64,000 nt of DNA from Terriglobia bacterium (GTDB lineage Bacteria > Acidobacteriota > Terriglobia > Terriglobales > Acidobacteriaceae). The stretch covers positions 1 through 64,000 of the forward strand of contig JAIQFT010000015.1 of the NCBI GenBank assembly GCA_020073185.1, read 5' to 3'. The translations under genes and the position numbers were made by a program. Each line of letters begins with the position of its first letter. The stretch's first letter is position 1. This document shows positions 40,303 to 49,100 of the stretch, piece after piece. The notes under the pieces are model-generated. The model was not told the DNA's origin. It was given only the letters and a program-made list of their open reading frames with translations, and made no database searches.

Positions 40303-41049
40303 ATGAACTTTGAGCGGCTGAACATCAGCGCTGCGGACGGTCACGCAATTCCCGGATTTCTTCTCGCCCAGGAAGCTGCACGCGGTGGCGCGCTTCTCCT
40401 GCCCCCGTACGGCGGCAGCAAGGAACACATGCTGGGTCTGGCTGCCGCGCTGGCGGAGGCGGGCTGGGCAGCGTTGTCAGTTGACCTTTGCGGCCACGGA
40501 GAAAATACGGCGGCCATCGGCGCCGGCATGGTGCAGGAAGTGGAAGCGTCGCTGAAGTATTTGCGCCGCTTCGGGCGCACCGCCGCGGTCGGCTTGAGCC
40601 TGGGCGGGCGGCTGGCGCTCACTTCATCGGCTGATGCCATGGTCGCGATCTCGCCGTCGGTAATCACCGAAATGTCGCCGCAGGGGAAATGGATGTTCGA
40701 GAATTTTCCCAGCCCGGCGGTGCGCGAACCGTATCCCGGCTACGTGGTAAAGCTGCTGGACGACCTGGGCCCGGTCACCCCTCACTCCCGTTCTTGCCTG
40801 ATTCTTTACGCCGAGCGCGACATCCCGGCCATCCTGAACGGGGCCACCGGGCTGAAGGCAGCGTTGCCGCAGGCGGAGGTGCGCTACATCACGAAAGACA
40901 CGCGCCCCGACGTCCAGCACGAGAACGGATTCATCCGCTATCTGCCGCGCTGGTTTAACCACGGCGAACTGAAGTTCAACTTCGAGGTGCTCCAGTCAGC
41001 GGCGCAATGGCTGGCGCAGTTGCAGCCTGCCCCGCCAGCCCATGACTGA
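40303..41049 (+). CDS. Alpha/beta-hydrolase fold protein
   Basis: 248 aa. The nucleophile elbow is GLSLGG near residue 97, with LLPPYGGSKEHM and SVDLCGHGE as the oxyanion and strand signatures. A DIPAIL acidic site and a C-terminal His (RYLPRWFNHG) are possible partners. Resembles dienelactone-hydrolase/thioesterase relatives, so ester or thioester cleavage is likely. It starts 25 nt after the PAS gene and overlaps the next gene by 8 nt. Confidence 0.8.
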   Translation: MNFERLNISAADGHAIPGFLLAQEAARGGALLLPPYGGSKEHMLGLAAALAEAGWAALSVDLCGHGENTAAIGAGMVQEVEASLKYLRRFGRTAAVGLSLGGRLALTSSADAMVAISPSVITEMSPQGKWMFENFPSPAVREPYPGYVVKLLDDLGPVTPHSRSCLILYAERDIPAILNGATGLKAALPQAEVRYITKDTRPDVQHENGFIRYLPRWFNHGELKFNFEVLQSAAQWLAQLQPAPPAHD

Positions 41050-41365
41050 CGGTCGAGGCCGCGGCATGATCGAAGCGCGCTTCGGACCTCTCGGTTGCGG
41101 TACGCAGTTCCTGACCCTCGGCGGCGAGAAGCTCGGCATGGACGAGTTGCTGCACCGCATGGGGCTGGATTTCGATGACGCCAAGACGATTGACCTGATC
41201 ATCGTCTCGGAGAACCGCTACGCGGTGCGCTACTACGACGGGCAGGACCAGCGCGTCGTCGCCCACGAGTTTGACGCGGAGATGCATTTTCTGGGCGAGA
41301 CGCGCGCCCATGTCGCCGAGTGGATTGGCGAGGAGGCGTATTTCTCGTTGTTCGGCGGACACTGA
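41042..41365 (+). CDS. Hypothetical protein, 107 aa
   Basis: Overlaps the hydrolase stop (ATGACTGA), so coupled translation is likely. The sequence is compact and mixed alpha/beta with a DLIIVSENRYAVRYYDG strand pair, no Cys cluster and no signal peptide. I do not recognise the family. Its place in the hydrolase-transporter group suggests a related role. Confidence 0.6.
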   Translation: MTDGRGRGMIEARFGPLGCGTQFLTLGGEKLGMDELLHRMGLDFDDAKTIDLIIVSENRYAVRYYDGQDQRVVAHEFDAEMHFLGETRAHVAEWIGEEAYFSLFGGH

Positions 41366-41395
41366 CCGACCCGGGCAACGCTTGCGGGTGAGGCT

Positions 41396-41905
41396 ATGGG
41401 AAAAGAACCGCCGAACCAGGGCGAAGACAACAGCATTGGGGCCAGCACGGGCGACGCGCAAGTCATACTTCAGCTCTACGAACTGCGCCGCGATCCAGCC
41501 ATGCGCGACGCGCGCCACTTTATTTCCGCCAATTTCTGGCCGGAAAATGCGGAAGATGTGCTGCGCCTGGCGCGCAGTTATCCCAGCCAGGAAAACACCT
41601 ATCTGCGGCAGGTGACCAGCTACTGGGAGATGGCGGCGTCACTGGTGTTGCGGGGCGCGCTGCACGAAGGCCTGTTCTTCGATTGCAGCGGCGAGATGTA
41701 TTGCGTGTTCGCCAAATTCAAGCCATTTCTTGAAGAAATTCGCAGAAAGCTGCCATACTTCCTGTTGAGCGTGGAGGCGGTGATTATGCGCACCGCCGAT
41801 GGCCGTGCTCGCCTGCAGCGGCTGGAGCTCCGCCTGGCGCGCCGCAAGCAGAAGCTGGCGCAGCGCCGGGCCGCCGTGGCCGCCACTTCGGCGGGATACA
41901 GCTAG
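41396..41905 (+). CDS. Hypothetical helical protein, 169 aa
   Basis: An all-alpha soluble protein with a central block VTSYWEMAASLVLRGALHEGLFFDCSGEM flanked by charged helices and a basic C-tail (ARRKQKLAQRRAA). Similar DUF4760-like proteins of unknown role are common in Acidobacteriota (recall only). It precedes the ABC importer. Confidence 0.65.
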   Translation: MGKEPPNQGEDNSIGASTGDAQVILQLYELRRDPAMRDARHFISANFWPENAEDVLRLARSYPSQENTYLRQVTSYWEMAASLVLRGALHEGLFFDCSGEMYCVFAKFKPFLEEIRRKLPYFLLSVEAVIMRTADGRARLQRLELRLARRKQKLAQRRAAVAATSAGYS

Positions 41906-41933
41906 ACACCAGGTGGGATTGACTCAGACGCGC

Positions 41934-42878
41934 ATGGCCCGGGTGGTTGCTGCCGCCTCGATGATCGTCATCCTGGTGGCGGCCGTGCGCCTGACCTCGC
42001 GCCGCAATGGCCGGGTGCGCATCGCCTATCCACCCATGCTGGCGAGCCTGCCGGTGGTCGCGGCTCAGGATCAGCAGATGTTCCAACGCCATCACTTGCA
42101 GGCCGAGGTCGTGTCGTTCAGCAGCAGCAACGACATGGTGAGCGCCCTTGTCGCCGGCCAGGTCGATGTGCTGCCAGCGGTGTCGCTGGTGCCGCTGCTG
42201 CATCTGGAAATCCAGCACCCGGGACGATTTCGCGTGTTCTCGCACAGCCGCATGCGGCGCGAGAACTCCACCTATCGCATCGTGGTCAAGAGCGGCTCGC
42301 CGCTGCAAAAGCTAGCGGACCTGAAAGGGAACAAGGTCGGCGTTTTCCCCGGCATGTCGGCAACGCGCCTGATCAGCGCGTTCCTGCAACGCAATGGCGT
42401 GGACCCGCAGACGGTCACGTTCATCCAATTGCCGCCATCGGCGCAGGTGTCGAGCCTGGAATCCGGCGCGGTGGATGCGCTGTTTTCCTACGACCCGCTC
42501 ACCTTGATCGCCGAGCCGGGAAAGTACCGTCCGCTGTCGGATTCCGTGTACGCCGAGTTGATGGAGCCGTGCCCGGTGGGCGTGTCCGTCATTTCCCGCG
42601 ATTTCGAGCGCAGGCAACCGGAGGCCGGCGGGCGGGCGGTGGCCGTGATGCGGGAAGCCATCGCCTACGTCGGCTCCCACCCGCGGCAGGCGACCGCGCT
42701 CCTGCCCCGTTTCACCCGCATGACGCCGGAGATGGCGTCGCGCGTAAACGTGGCCGACATCACCTTGTCGAACCAGGTGGACGCGGCCGTGCTGCAACGT
42801 TTTATTGACATGCTGTACGAGATCGGCGAAATTCCCGAGAAGATCGATGCTCACCGTCTTATCGACCCAACGCGCTAG
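41934..42878 (+). CDS. ABC importer substrate-binding protein (NitT/TauT/SsuA-like)
   Basis: About 314 aa with an N-terminal hydrophobic anchor (VVAAASMIVILVAAV). The NMT1/THI5-like fold is seen: RIAYPPMLASLPVVAAQDQQMF, LVAGQVDVLPAVS, LADLKGNKVGVFPGMSATRL and LESGAVDALFSYDP. It would bind a sulfonate, aromatic or thiamine-precursor-type ligand in the periplasm. A TTG at 41919 is an alternative start. It overlaps the ATPase gene by 32 nt. Confidence 0.85.
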   Translation: MARVVAAASMIVILVAAVRLTSRRNGRVRIAYPPMLASLPVVAAQDQQMFQRHHLQAEVVSFSSSNDMVSALVAGQVDVLPAVSLVPLLHLEIQHPGRFRVFSHSRMRRENSTYRIVVKSGSPLQKLADLKGNKVGVFPGMSATRLISAFLQRNGVDPQTVTFIQLPPSAQVSSLESGAVDALFSYDPLTLIAEPGKYRPLSDSVYAELMEPCPVGVSVISRDFERRQPEAGGRAVAVMREAIAYVGSHPRQATALLPRFTRMTPEMASRVNVADITLSNQVDAAVLQRFIDMLYEIGEIPEKIDAHRLIDPTR

Positions 42879-43650
42879 AGCGCACGCGGCCGGCGAACAC
42901 GCGCTGCGCGTGCGCGGCGTGGACTTCTCCTACTGCACGGCGGCGAACGACTCCAAGGCGCTGTACTCCGGGTTCGCCCTCGACATCGAGCAGGGCTCGG
43001 TGGTCGCGCTCATGGGCGCCAGCGGCTGCGGCAAAAGCACGCTGGGAAAAATGATGGCCCGCATCATCAAACCGACCGCGGGGCGTATCGAGTGGTCGCC
43101 GCAGTTCAGCAAGCGTGCCGACGTGGTCTACATGGACCAGCACCCGATGAACAGCATCTTCCCGTGGCAGACGGTGCGCGGCAACCTGGAGTACCCACTC
43201 GAAAAATTGGGATGGAGCGAACTGGAGAGCCAAGCGCGGGTTGCGTATCTGGCTTCCTTGTTCCGGCTCGATGGCATTTTGCATTCGCTGCCGGCGCAGA
43301 TTTCCGGCGGCGAACTGCAACGGCTGGCGTTGGCGCGCTGCCTGTCGTGGAGGCCCCCGCTGGTCATCCTCGATGAACCCTTCTCCGCGCTCGATCGCGA
43401 CGTCAAGACCAACATCATCCACGCGCTCCACGCGCTTGCCACCAAGGATGGCATGACCGTGGTGCTGATCACGCACAACGTCTCCGACGCGCTCGCCATC
43501 GGCATGCGCTACGTGATCGTCGGCGACCGCCCCGTGCGGATCATGTCCGACATGGAATTCAAGAGCCCGCATCCGCGCGAACGCGGCACGCTGGATTACG
43601 ACACCATGGAGAAGGCGCTCATCGCCTGCATCCGCGATGGACTGGTGTAA
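42847..43650 (+). CDS. ABC importer ATP-binding protein
   Basis: 267 aa, SsuB/TauB-type ATPase. Walker A GASGCGKST near residue 50, signature SGGELQRLALARC near 145 and Walker B LVILDEPFSALD near 165 are present, plus an H-loop His in LITHNVSDA. ATG 42847 lies within the 3' end of the binding-protein gene. It powers uptake through the permease encoded next. Confidence 0.93.
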   Translation: MLTVLSTQRARAHAAGEHALRVRGVDFSYCTAANDSKALYSGFALDIEQGSVVALMGASGCGKSTLGKMMARIIKPTAGRIEWSPQFSKRADVVYMDQHPMNSIFPWQTVRGNLEYPLEKLGWSELESQARVAYLASLFRLDGILHSLPAQISGGELQRLALARCLSWRPPLVILDEPFSALDRDVKTNIIHALHALATKDGMTVVLITHNVSDALAIGMRYVIVGDRPVRIMSDMEFKSPHPRERGTLDYDTMEKALIACIRDGLV

Positions 43651-43656
43651 CCCCTC

Positions 43657-44436
43657 ATGCCGAGATTGACCAAGCCGCTGCGCAAGCCGACGCGAGTGAT
43701 CGCGCCGCTGCTCTTGCTGCTGGCTGCCTGGGCGGCGGTGGCCGGCTTTCGTTTGGTGGACCCGATCGTGCTGCCCGCGCCCTGGAGCGTGCTGCGCGCC
43801 GTCAGCGGCATGGTGCGGGACCGCATCGTCGGCGACGTTGCGCTGACGCTGGGCCGCGTCTTGGGCGCTCTGACGATAGCGGGCGCGGTGGGAATTCCTG
43901 TCGGCCTGTACCTGGGATATCGCCAGCGCTGGTACCAGATGGTGGAAGGTCCGCTGCACGCGCTGCGGTCCATCCCGGCTTCGGCGCTGTTTCCGCTGTT
44001 TCTGATCATTGTCGGCGTCGGAGAAACCTCCATCGTTGCCCTCGCCGCGTATCCCAGCCTGCTGGTGATTCTGGTGAACACGGTGACCGGCGCCACGCTG
44101 GCCAACAAGCGGCGTCTCTACCAAGCCAAGCTGTTCGAGCTCAGTTCGTTTGAGACCATCACCGACATCGTCTTTTACGAGGCCCTGCCCAGCGTCTTCG
44201 ACGGCGTGCGCACCGCCGCCTCTTACTCCATGGTGCTGGTGATTGCCGTGGAGATGTTCGTCGGGCTGGGCGAGCGCGGACTGGGGCGCGCGATTTACGA
44301 GTACCAGGCGACCTACCGCATTCCCGAAGCCTATGCTGCGGTCATCGTGGCGGGCGCCATCGGCATCCTGCTGAACCTGGTGGTCAACACGCTGCAAAAC
44401 CGCATGCTGCGCTGGCTACCAAACGTGCACGAATAA
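43657..44436 (+). CDS. ABC importer permease
   Basis: 259 aa with five or six hydrophobic segments, of the BPD_transp_1 family (SsuC/TauC). The coupling-helix EAA region is around YEALPSVFDGVRTAASYS. It starts 6 nt after the ATPase gene, completing a binding protein-ATPase-permease set. It ends at a convergent junction with the cytochrome cluster. Confidence 0.92.
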   Translation: MPRLTKPLRKPTRVIAPLLLLLAAWAAVAGFRLVDPIVLPAPWSVLRAVSGMVRDRIVGDVALTLGRVLGALTIAGAVGIPVGLYLGYRQRWYQMVEGPLHALRSIPASALFPLFLIIVGVGETSIVALAAYPSLLVILVNTVTGATLANKRRLYQAKLFELSSFETITDIVFYEALPSVFDGVRTAASYSMVLVIAVEMFVGLGERGLGRAIYEYQATYRIPEAYAAVIVAGAIGILLNLVVNTLQNRMLRWLPNVHE

Positions 44437-44462
44437 GCGGTGACCGAGCGCCAGCGATTCCG

Positions 44463-45089
44463 CTACAGATGACAGACAACGCACAGCGACGAATTCTTAT
44501 TGGGCGACCGCAGGAGGTCGGCATCATTGTTGTCGTGGACCTCGTGACAGGTGGTGCATTGTACAGTGTTGGTGCGACCGAACAACTTTACCTGCCGGAG
44601 GACAACGGGCAACGCAGCCAGTTTCGGATCCTTCGTGGGGTCATGGGGAACGTCGACGGGATGCTCGTTCTGCAGGCCCCTGGGGACGCTGGATAAGAAA
44701 TCGGCTTTGGAGCCACGATTCATATCCGTGGTGGAGACTCCATCGTGACAGCTCGCGCACAGCATGGAGGACATGCGCACTTGCGTGTCGTCCCCAGGCA
44801 ATGCCGCACCCGCGGCTTTGCTGCCGGCCGCAGGCGCGTCGTAGCTTTGAAAGGTCCGGGAGAGCAATGCGCAGTCCCACAACAGGGTTGTGTCGCAGTT
44901 GCCTGCCTGCGCCGCGGGCGATGGCGAAGCGGTCGACGCGACATGGCACGTCGAGCAGCTTTGACCATTCAAATTGTGCTTTCTGCCGCTTTCACCAGCA
45001 TCCTGCGACCATGCGACGAGCGTGAAGAGCAGAACAATCACAAGGCCCAGGCTGCGCGGGAGATTCGTCAGCTTGCCTCTGACGCACAT
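44463..45089 (-). CDS. Periplasmic tetraheme cytochrome c (copy A)
   Basis: 208 aa with a signal segment (LGLVIVLLFTLVAWSQ) and four CxxCH motifs: CSTCH, CASCH, CTTCH and CVVCH, the last at the extreme C-terminus (CHL). A perfect GGAGGTGATTCC precedes the ATG. It is paralogous to the 52979-53608 gene: both share SSxLCxSCHDGV-like, HPVxxxHDPTK and NTVQCxxCH segments. Last gene of the minus-strand cluster. Likely a periplasmic electron shuttle. Confidence 0.9.
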   Translation of the reverse strand: MCVRGKLTNLPRSLGLVIVLLFTLVAWSQDAGESGRKHNLNGQSCSTCHVASTASPSPAAQAGNCDTTLLWDCALLSRTFQSYDAPAAGSKAAGAALPGDDTQVRMSSMLCASCHDGVSTTDMNRGSKADFLSSVPRGLQNEHPVDVPHDPTKDPKLAALPVVLRQVKLFGRTNTVQCTTCHEVHDNNDADLLRSPNKNSSLCVVCHL

Positions 45090-45292
45090 GGAATCACCTC
45101 CGGCAGCCGATCGCAGATTTCCGATGAAGAATGCCGATTTCGGGCTGGCGAATTACCGGCAACGGATTTTATATTCCGCATTGACTCCCTCCCGCATCCC
45201 CTTTGGACCTGGCAGCCGCTTGCACTGTCATCGTGAACTTCTCTTGCGCGATCGAAGTCTTCCTTTCGGAGTCGGTCACAGGCGACTGTTCC

Positions 45293-47223
45293 TCAGACCG
45301 GATTGCGATGGCACGCCGCGCACTCGGTTGGCGTGCGTTTGAATTCGGTCACCGTCTTTCCCTCAACCAGCTTCACATTCTTGTGACAAGCTGCGCATTT
45401 CACGTCACGATGCTTGCCGAGAAGCGGGAACCGCGTTTCCCTTCCGTGGTCGAACAGCGACGGCACCCACCGCCCACTGCTGTGGCAGTCAGCGCAGGGA
45501 GTGATTCCGCCGGCCCGGGCGAATTGACCAAGGTGATAATCCTGGTGGCATCGCTCGCATTTACTGGGGGCAGATTTGAAGTCCACCAACTTCAGCGGAA
45601 TATCCGGCTGCGCCGGCTTGTGACAATTCACGCACGCGGTGGTGGCGTGCTTTCCGAGTAGCGGAAAGCCGTCCACGGAATGCGGGAAGCTCATGTCTTT
45701 CCAGGACTCTGGCGAGTGGCAGAGCCGGCATTCCATGGTGCTGCCATCGGCGCCTGCCTGCATGAGCCGGCTGAACTGCCCGCGGTGCGGATCCTGGTGG
45801 CAGGCGGTGCAGGAGCGATCTTCAAAGCGGTAGCGCGCCACGCTCTTCGGGTCAGTCCCGACAATCGGTTTGTGACAGTCGGAGCACTTAACCGCAACGT
45901 GCTTGCCGGTCAGCGGGAACGCCGTTGTACTGTGTCGCGCCACCGTGAATGTGGATGGCCGGAAGCCTTGCACGGAATGGCAGGTTTCACAACGGTTGAG
46001 GAGCGGAGCGGCGGCGAACTGGCGCCCGTGAGCGTCCTTGTGGCAGTCGGCACACTGGGCAAACTTGATGCGGTATACCGTCGCCTTGCCCGCCGGAATA
46101 TGACAGCGCTCGCAGCCCACCGTAGCATGCTTGCCTTGCAGCGAGAACTCGGTTTTCGCGTGTTCCAGCAGGCCGAATTTCGCCGGCTTGAATCCTTCGA
46201 CCGTGTGGCAGGCGGAACACTCGCCAGCGTCGGCGCGCTTGGCGAATTGCCCGCTGTGCGGATCGGGGTGGTGACAATCGGAGCACTTCTGGAACGCGAT
46301 CGGCTTCTTGAAGTCGCCGGCCACGTGGCATTGACCGCAGCGCAGCGACGCATGCCTGCCCAGCAAGGGGAACTTCGTGGTCGCGTGATCGAATCTCGCG
46401 GCCACCGCCTGCATCGAAACCGACCTCCAGCCGGCGGTGCTATGGCACGACTGGCAGGCGGTGGCGAATTTGCCGCGATGGGGATCCGTATGGCATCCCG
46501 TGCAGCCATCGAACACCAGCCCAGTCCAGCGCGGCGGGCCGCCTCGCTCCGCCGGCGTGTGGCATTTGTCGCAGCTAACCCGCGCGTGCGCTCCGGTCAG
46601 CGTGAAGTGCGTGCGCGCGTGGTCGAAGTTCGGTACCGCCTTCCAGTCGCTGGGGTTGTGGCACTGTTCGCAGTTGCGGCCGAAATGGCCGCGGTGCTGA
46701 TCGTTGTGGCACGCGGCGCACTCGCGCGACAGGCCGAGGAAGGTCCGCCTCAGATCCTTGACCCGAATCTGCGGCTTCTCGCTTGCCACGATGTTCTCCG
46801 GCGCATGGCAGCGGCTGCATGTCAGCGCCGTATGTTTGCCGGTGAGCGGCCATCCTGTCTTGCTGTGGTCGAACAGCGGCTGCGGCGGTTCCCACCGGAT
46901 CAGCGCGAAGCGCTCGCCATTGTGCTCGGAGTGGCACGTGGAGCAGCTTGGACTGCCGGCGGTTTTTCCCGCCACGCGCGCGTGCATGCCACGTCCGGCC
47001 GCGATCCTGATCGCAATTTCGGTGTGGCAATCAAGACACTTCGTCGCCTGGCCGCCCAGCCGATGGCAACTGGTGCAATTGGTGGCGCCGTTCAGGAAGC
47101 TATGTGCCTTCGACAGCGGTCCGGGAGCGAGTTGGGCCGAGGCGTACATGGAAAAAAAAAGCAGGTCAGCACGGCGACCATCGCGATCGCCTTTGCACCT
47201 CGTAGTTGAGCGAGCTTGGTCAT
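45293..47223 (-). CDS. 23-heme cytochrome c, frame-shifted at its signal peptide
   Basis: The body (ATG 47149 to 45293) contains 23 CxxCH motifs in 618 aa, with no axial-ligand shortage as His is abundant. Six full triheme modules repeat (CxxCHxDxHxGxF, then CxxCHxxxxW, then FDHxxTxFPLxGKHxxxxCxxCH), preceded by hemes 1-4 and ended by heme 23. On its own this frame lacks a signal peptide. ATG 47223, overlapping the stop of the upstream gene (TGATG), encodes one (AMVAVLTCFFF), but in another frame. One added T in the run of nine at 47152-47160 would join them (LTCFFFSMYASA-QLAP). Indel error or slippage. Confidence 0.88.
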
Positions 47224-49100
47224 CAGTTATTCGGGTATCTATACGGGTTGTGATTTTCGCCGTGGCAGGTCAGAAAACAGAGACCGGAATTCGTCCCGGT
47301 ACTCAGGTAAAGCAGTAGACCGCTGCTGCTGGGCCGCACGATCGCAGTGTCGAAATTCACCAGGCTCTTGGTGGTGGCGGCTAACCCCCCTCCTTGAATT
47401 CCATGCGCCGCATGGCAGGTGGAGCAGGCAGTGCGCTCCTCGACAATGTGCATCGAGTGCCCACTGCCAGATGTAAAACTCCGGTTCTGCAGGATGCTGT
47501 TGGTGATGTCGTGGCACTTGTCGCAAAGGGCATAGGTGCCCGTCGTCCCGCCGGTGTACCTGACGCCATTGCCTGGCGGGTTTTCTACCTCATAACGGCG
47601 CTCGAGCAAGTGCGGATAGGCCGATCCATGCGGTCCGTTGGGACCCGTGCCGCCGGCACCGCGGGCTCGGTCATTATTGTGGCAGTCGCCGCAGTAGATG
47701 TAGGTGCCTGGGCCGAGGCTGCGGCCAGTGCTGCCATCCAAATTCACAATGGCAGGGCGCAGGCTGGGGGTCGCCGCCGCCGTCAGGTACCGAGGCTGCG
47801 TGACCGGGTGCCGCGCCAAGCCGGTATTGAAATCCAGCCGTACATTGTTCGGGTCAGCCAGGCGGCTGAACGTCAGCCGCACGGGCGTCCGGCCGTACAC
47901 ACTGTAGCCGGCGCCATCTTGAGGTTTGTTGGTGCTGTTGGCGTGACACTTGAAGCAGATCTCGTACTCGTTGCTGGCGGGGCGCAGCGCGATGGCGCCG
48001 GTGGCCTGGTCCACGCCGGAGGCGCCCAGGAGGGGGGACTGCAGCGCCGGTGGCACGTTGCTGCCGCCGGTGTTGGAGGCGGCGTGCGAATTGTGGCAGT
48101 CGACACATTCAGAGTGACGATTGCCATTCAAAGGAAACGCATCCTCGGCCGCGTCGTGCAGGCCGGTAACGGTTATTACCGGGTGGCTGTACGTCTTGCT
48201 GAATTCCCCCATGATATCGGCGATCGCCGGACTCAAGTTGGTGCCGCTGTGGCATTGGCGGCACGCCTCTTCTTCGGGGCCGCGCAGCAGGCGAGCCGCG
48301 GCGCCGGCGGGAGCGTTGTGCGACTGGTGGCAGTTGAGGCAGGCATCCGAGGCTACGTCGCCGTAGGGACCAAACATGGCGCCGCCGGCGGTGGCGTTGC
48401 CGGAGGTGCGGTGGGCGCTGCTGGTCCAGCCGTTCAAGGCGTTCGGCTGCGGCCGGGAAGGATCGTGGCAGGCCAGGCAAATCGCGCTATTGGAGTTGGG
48501 ACGGACCAGGAACATGCCTGCGATGGGATCCAGGTTCGGTGTGTGCGGATCATGACAGGTCACACATTCGACGTTACCATTCCGCAGTTTTACGGTCGGA
48601 TCGCCTGTAACCGGCGGGCTTAGGAACAGGTTGGGAGAGAGTTCGCCGTTGTTGGTGAGGGTGAAACTGACGGGATGGTCATCGCTCAGGTCGGTCGTCA
48701 GGTTCTTGGCGGGACTCAGAGCACCGGTTGTCGTGATCAGCCCGCTTGTGATGGTCTGTCCGAGGGCGACGGTTCCGTCGTGGCAACTCAAGCACAGCTT
48801 CGAGGTCTGGCTGGGCATCGCCGCCGCCGCTTTCATCGTGGAGCTGCTGTATGGATTGTAGGACTGCACCGGCAGGAAGCGATTCCACAGCGGCTGGACC
48901 TCGGGAAACACGTTGTGCGGCGCATGGCAGAAAATGCAGACTTGCGTTTCCGAAGACTGCACGGTTCCCGGACCGCTGGCGGACAGGTTGTGCGACGAGT
49001 GGATGACGTCCGCCGTACCTGCCGACACCGGCCCGGCCAGCCAGCTCGCGAATATCAGGACGAGGCCGCCCCCGATTACGGCCCCGGCTCGCGCCCGCAT
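47223..49100 (-). CDS. Multiheme cytochrome c, 11 CxxCH plus one CxxxCH
   Basis: 625 aa with a signal peptide (GGLVLIFASWLAGPVSA). Heme motifs in order include CIFCH, CLSCH, CVTCH, CLACH, CLNCH, CRQCH, CVDCH, CFKCH, CGDCH, CDKCH and CSTCH. The last one, CFLTCH, has an extra residue. Several HPV, DPHTP and NSHA segments match the doubled-CXXCH and cytochrome_c3-like repeats of surface electron carriers. ATG 49100 overlaps the stop of the NHL gene (TGATG). Probably periplasmic or outer-surface and part of the conduit. Confidence 0.92.
   Translation of the reverse strand: MRARAGAVIGGGLVLIFASWLAGPVSAGTADVIHSSHNLSASGPGTVQSSETQVCIFCHAPHNVFPEVQPLWNRFLPVQSYNPYSSSTMKAAAAMPSQTSKLCLSCHDGTVALGQTITSGLITTTGALSPAKNLTTDLSDDHPVSFTLTNNGELSPNLFLSPPVTGDPTVKLRNGNVECVTCHDPHTPNLDPIAGMFLVRPNSNSAICLACHDPSRPQPNALNGWTSSAHRTSGNATAGGAMFGPYGDVASDACLNCHQSHNAPAGAAARLLRGPEEEACRQCHSGTNLSPAIADIMGEFSKTYSHPVITVTGLHDAAEDAFPLNGNRHSECVDCHNSHAASNTGGSNVPPALQSPLLGASGVDQATGAIALRPASNEYEICFKCHANSTNKPQDGAGYSVYGRTPVRLTFSRLADPNNVRLDFNTGLARHPVTQPRYLTAAATPSLRPAIVNLDGSTGRSLGPGTYIYCGDCHNNDRARGAGGTGPNGPHGSAYPHLLERRYEVENPPGNGVRYTGGTTGTYALCDKCHDITNSILQNRSFTSGSGHSMHIVEERTACSTCHAAHGIQGGGLAATTKSLVNFDTAIVRPSSSGLLLYLSTGTNSGLCFLTCHGENHNPYRYPNN

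Noticed and set aside
45680-47209. 509-aa plus-strand frame opposite the 23-heme gene
   Set aside because: It is the antisense of repeated CxxCH codons, which explains its length; the minus strand has the heme motifs and gene context.
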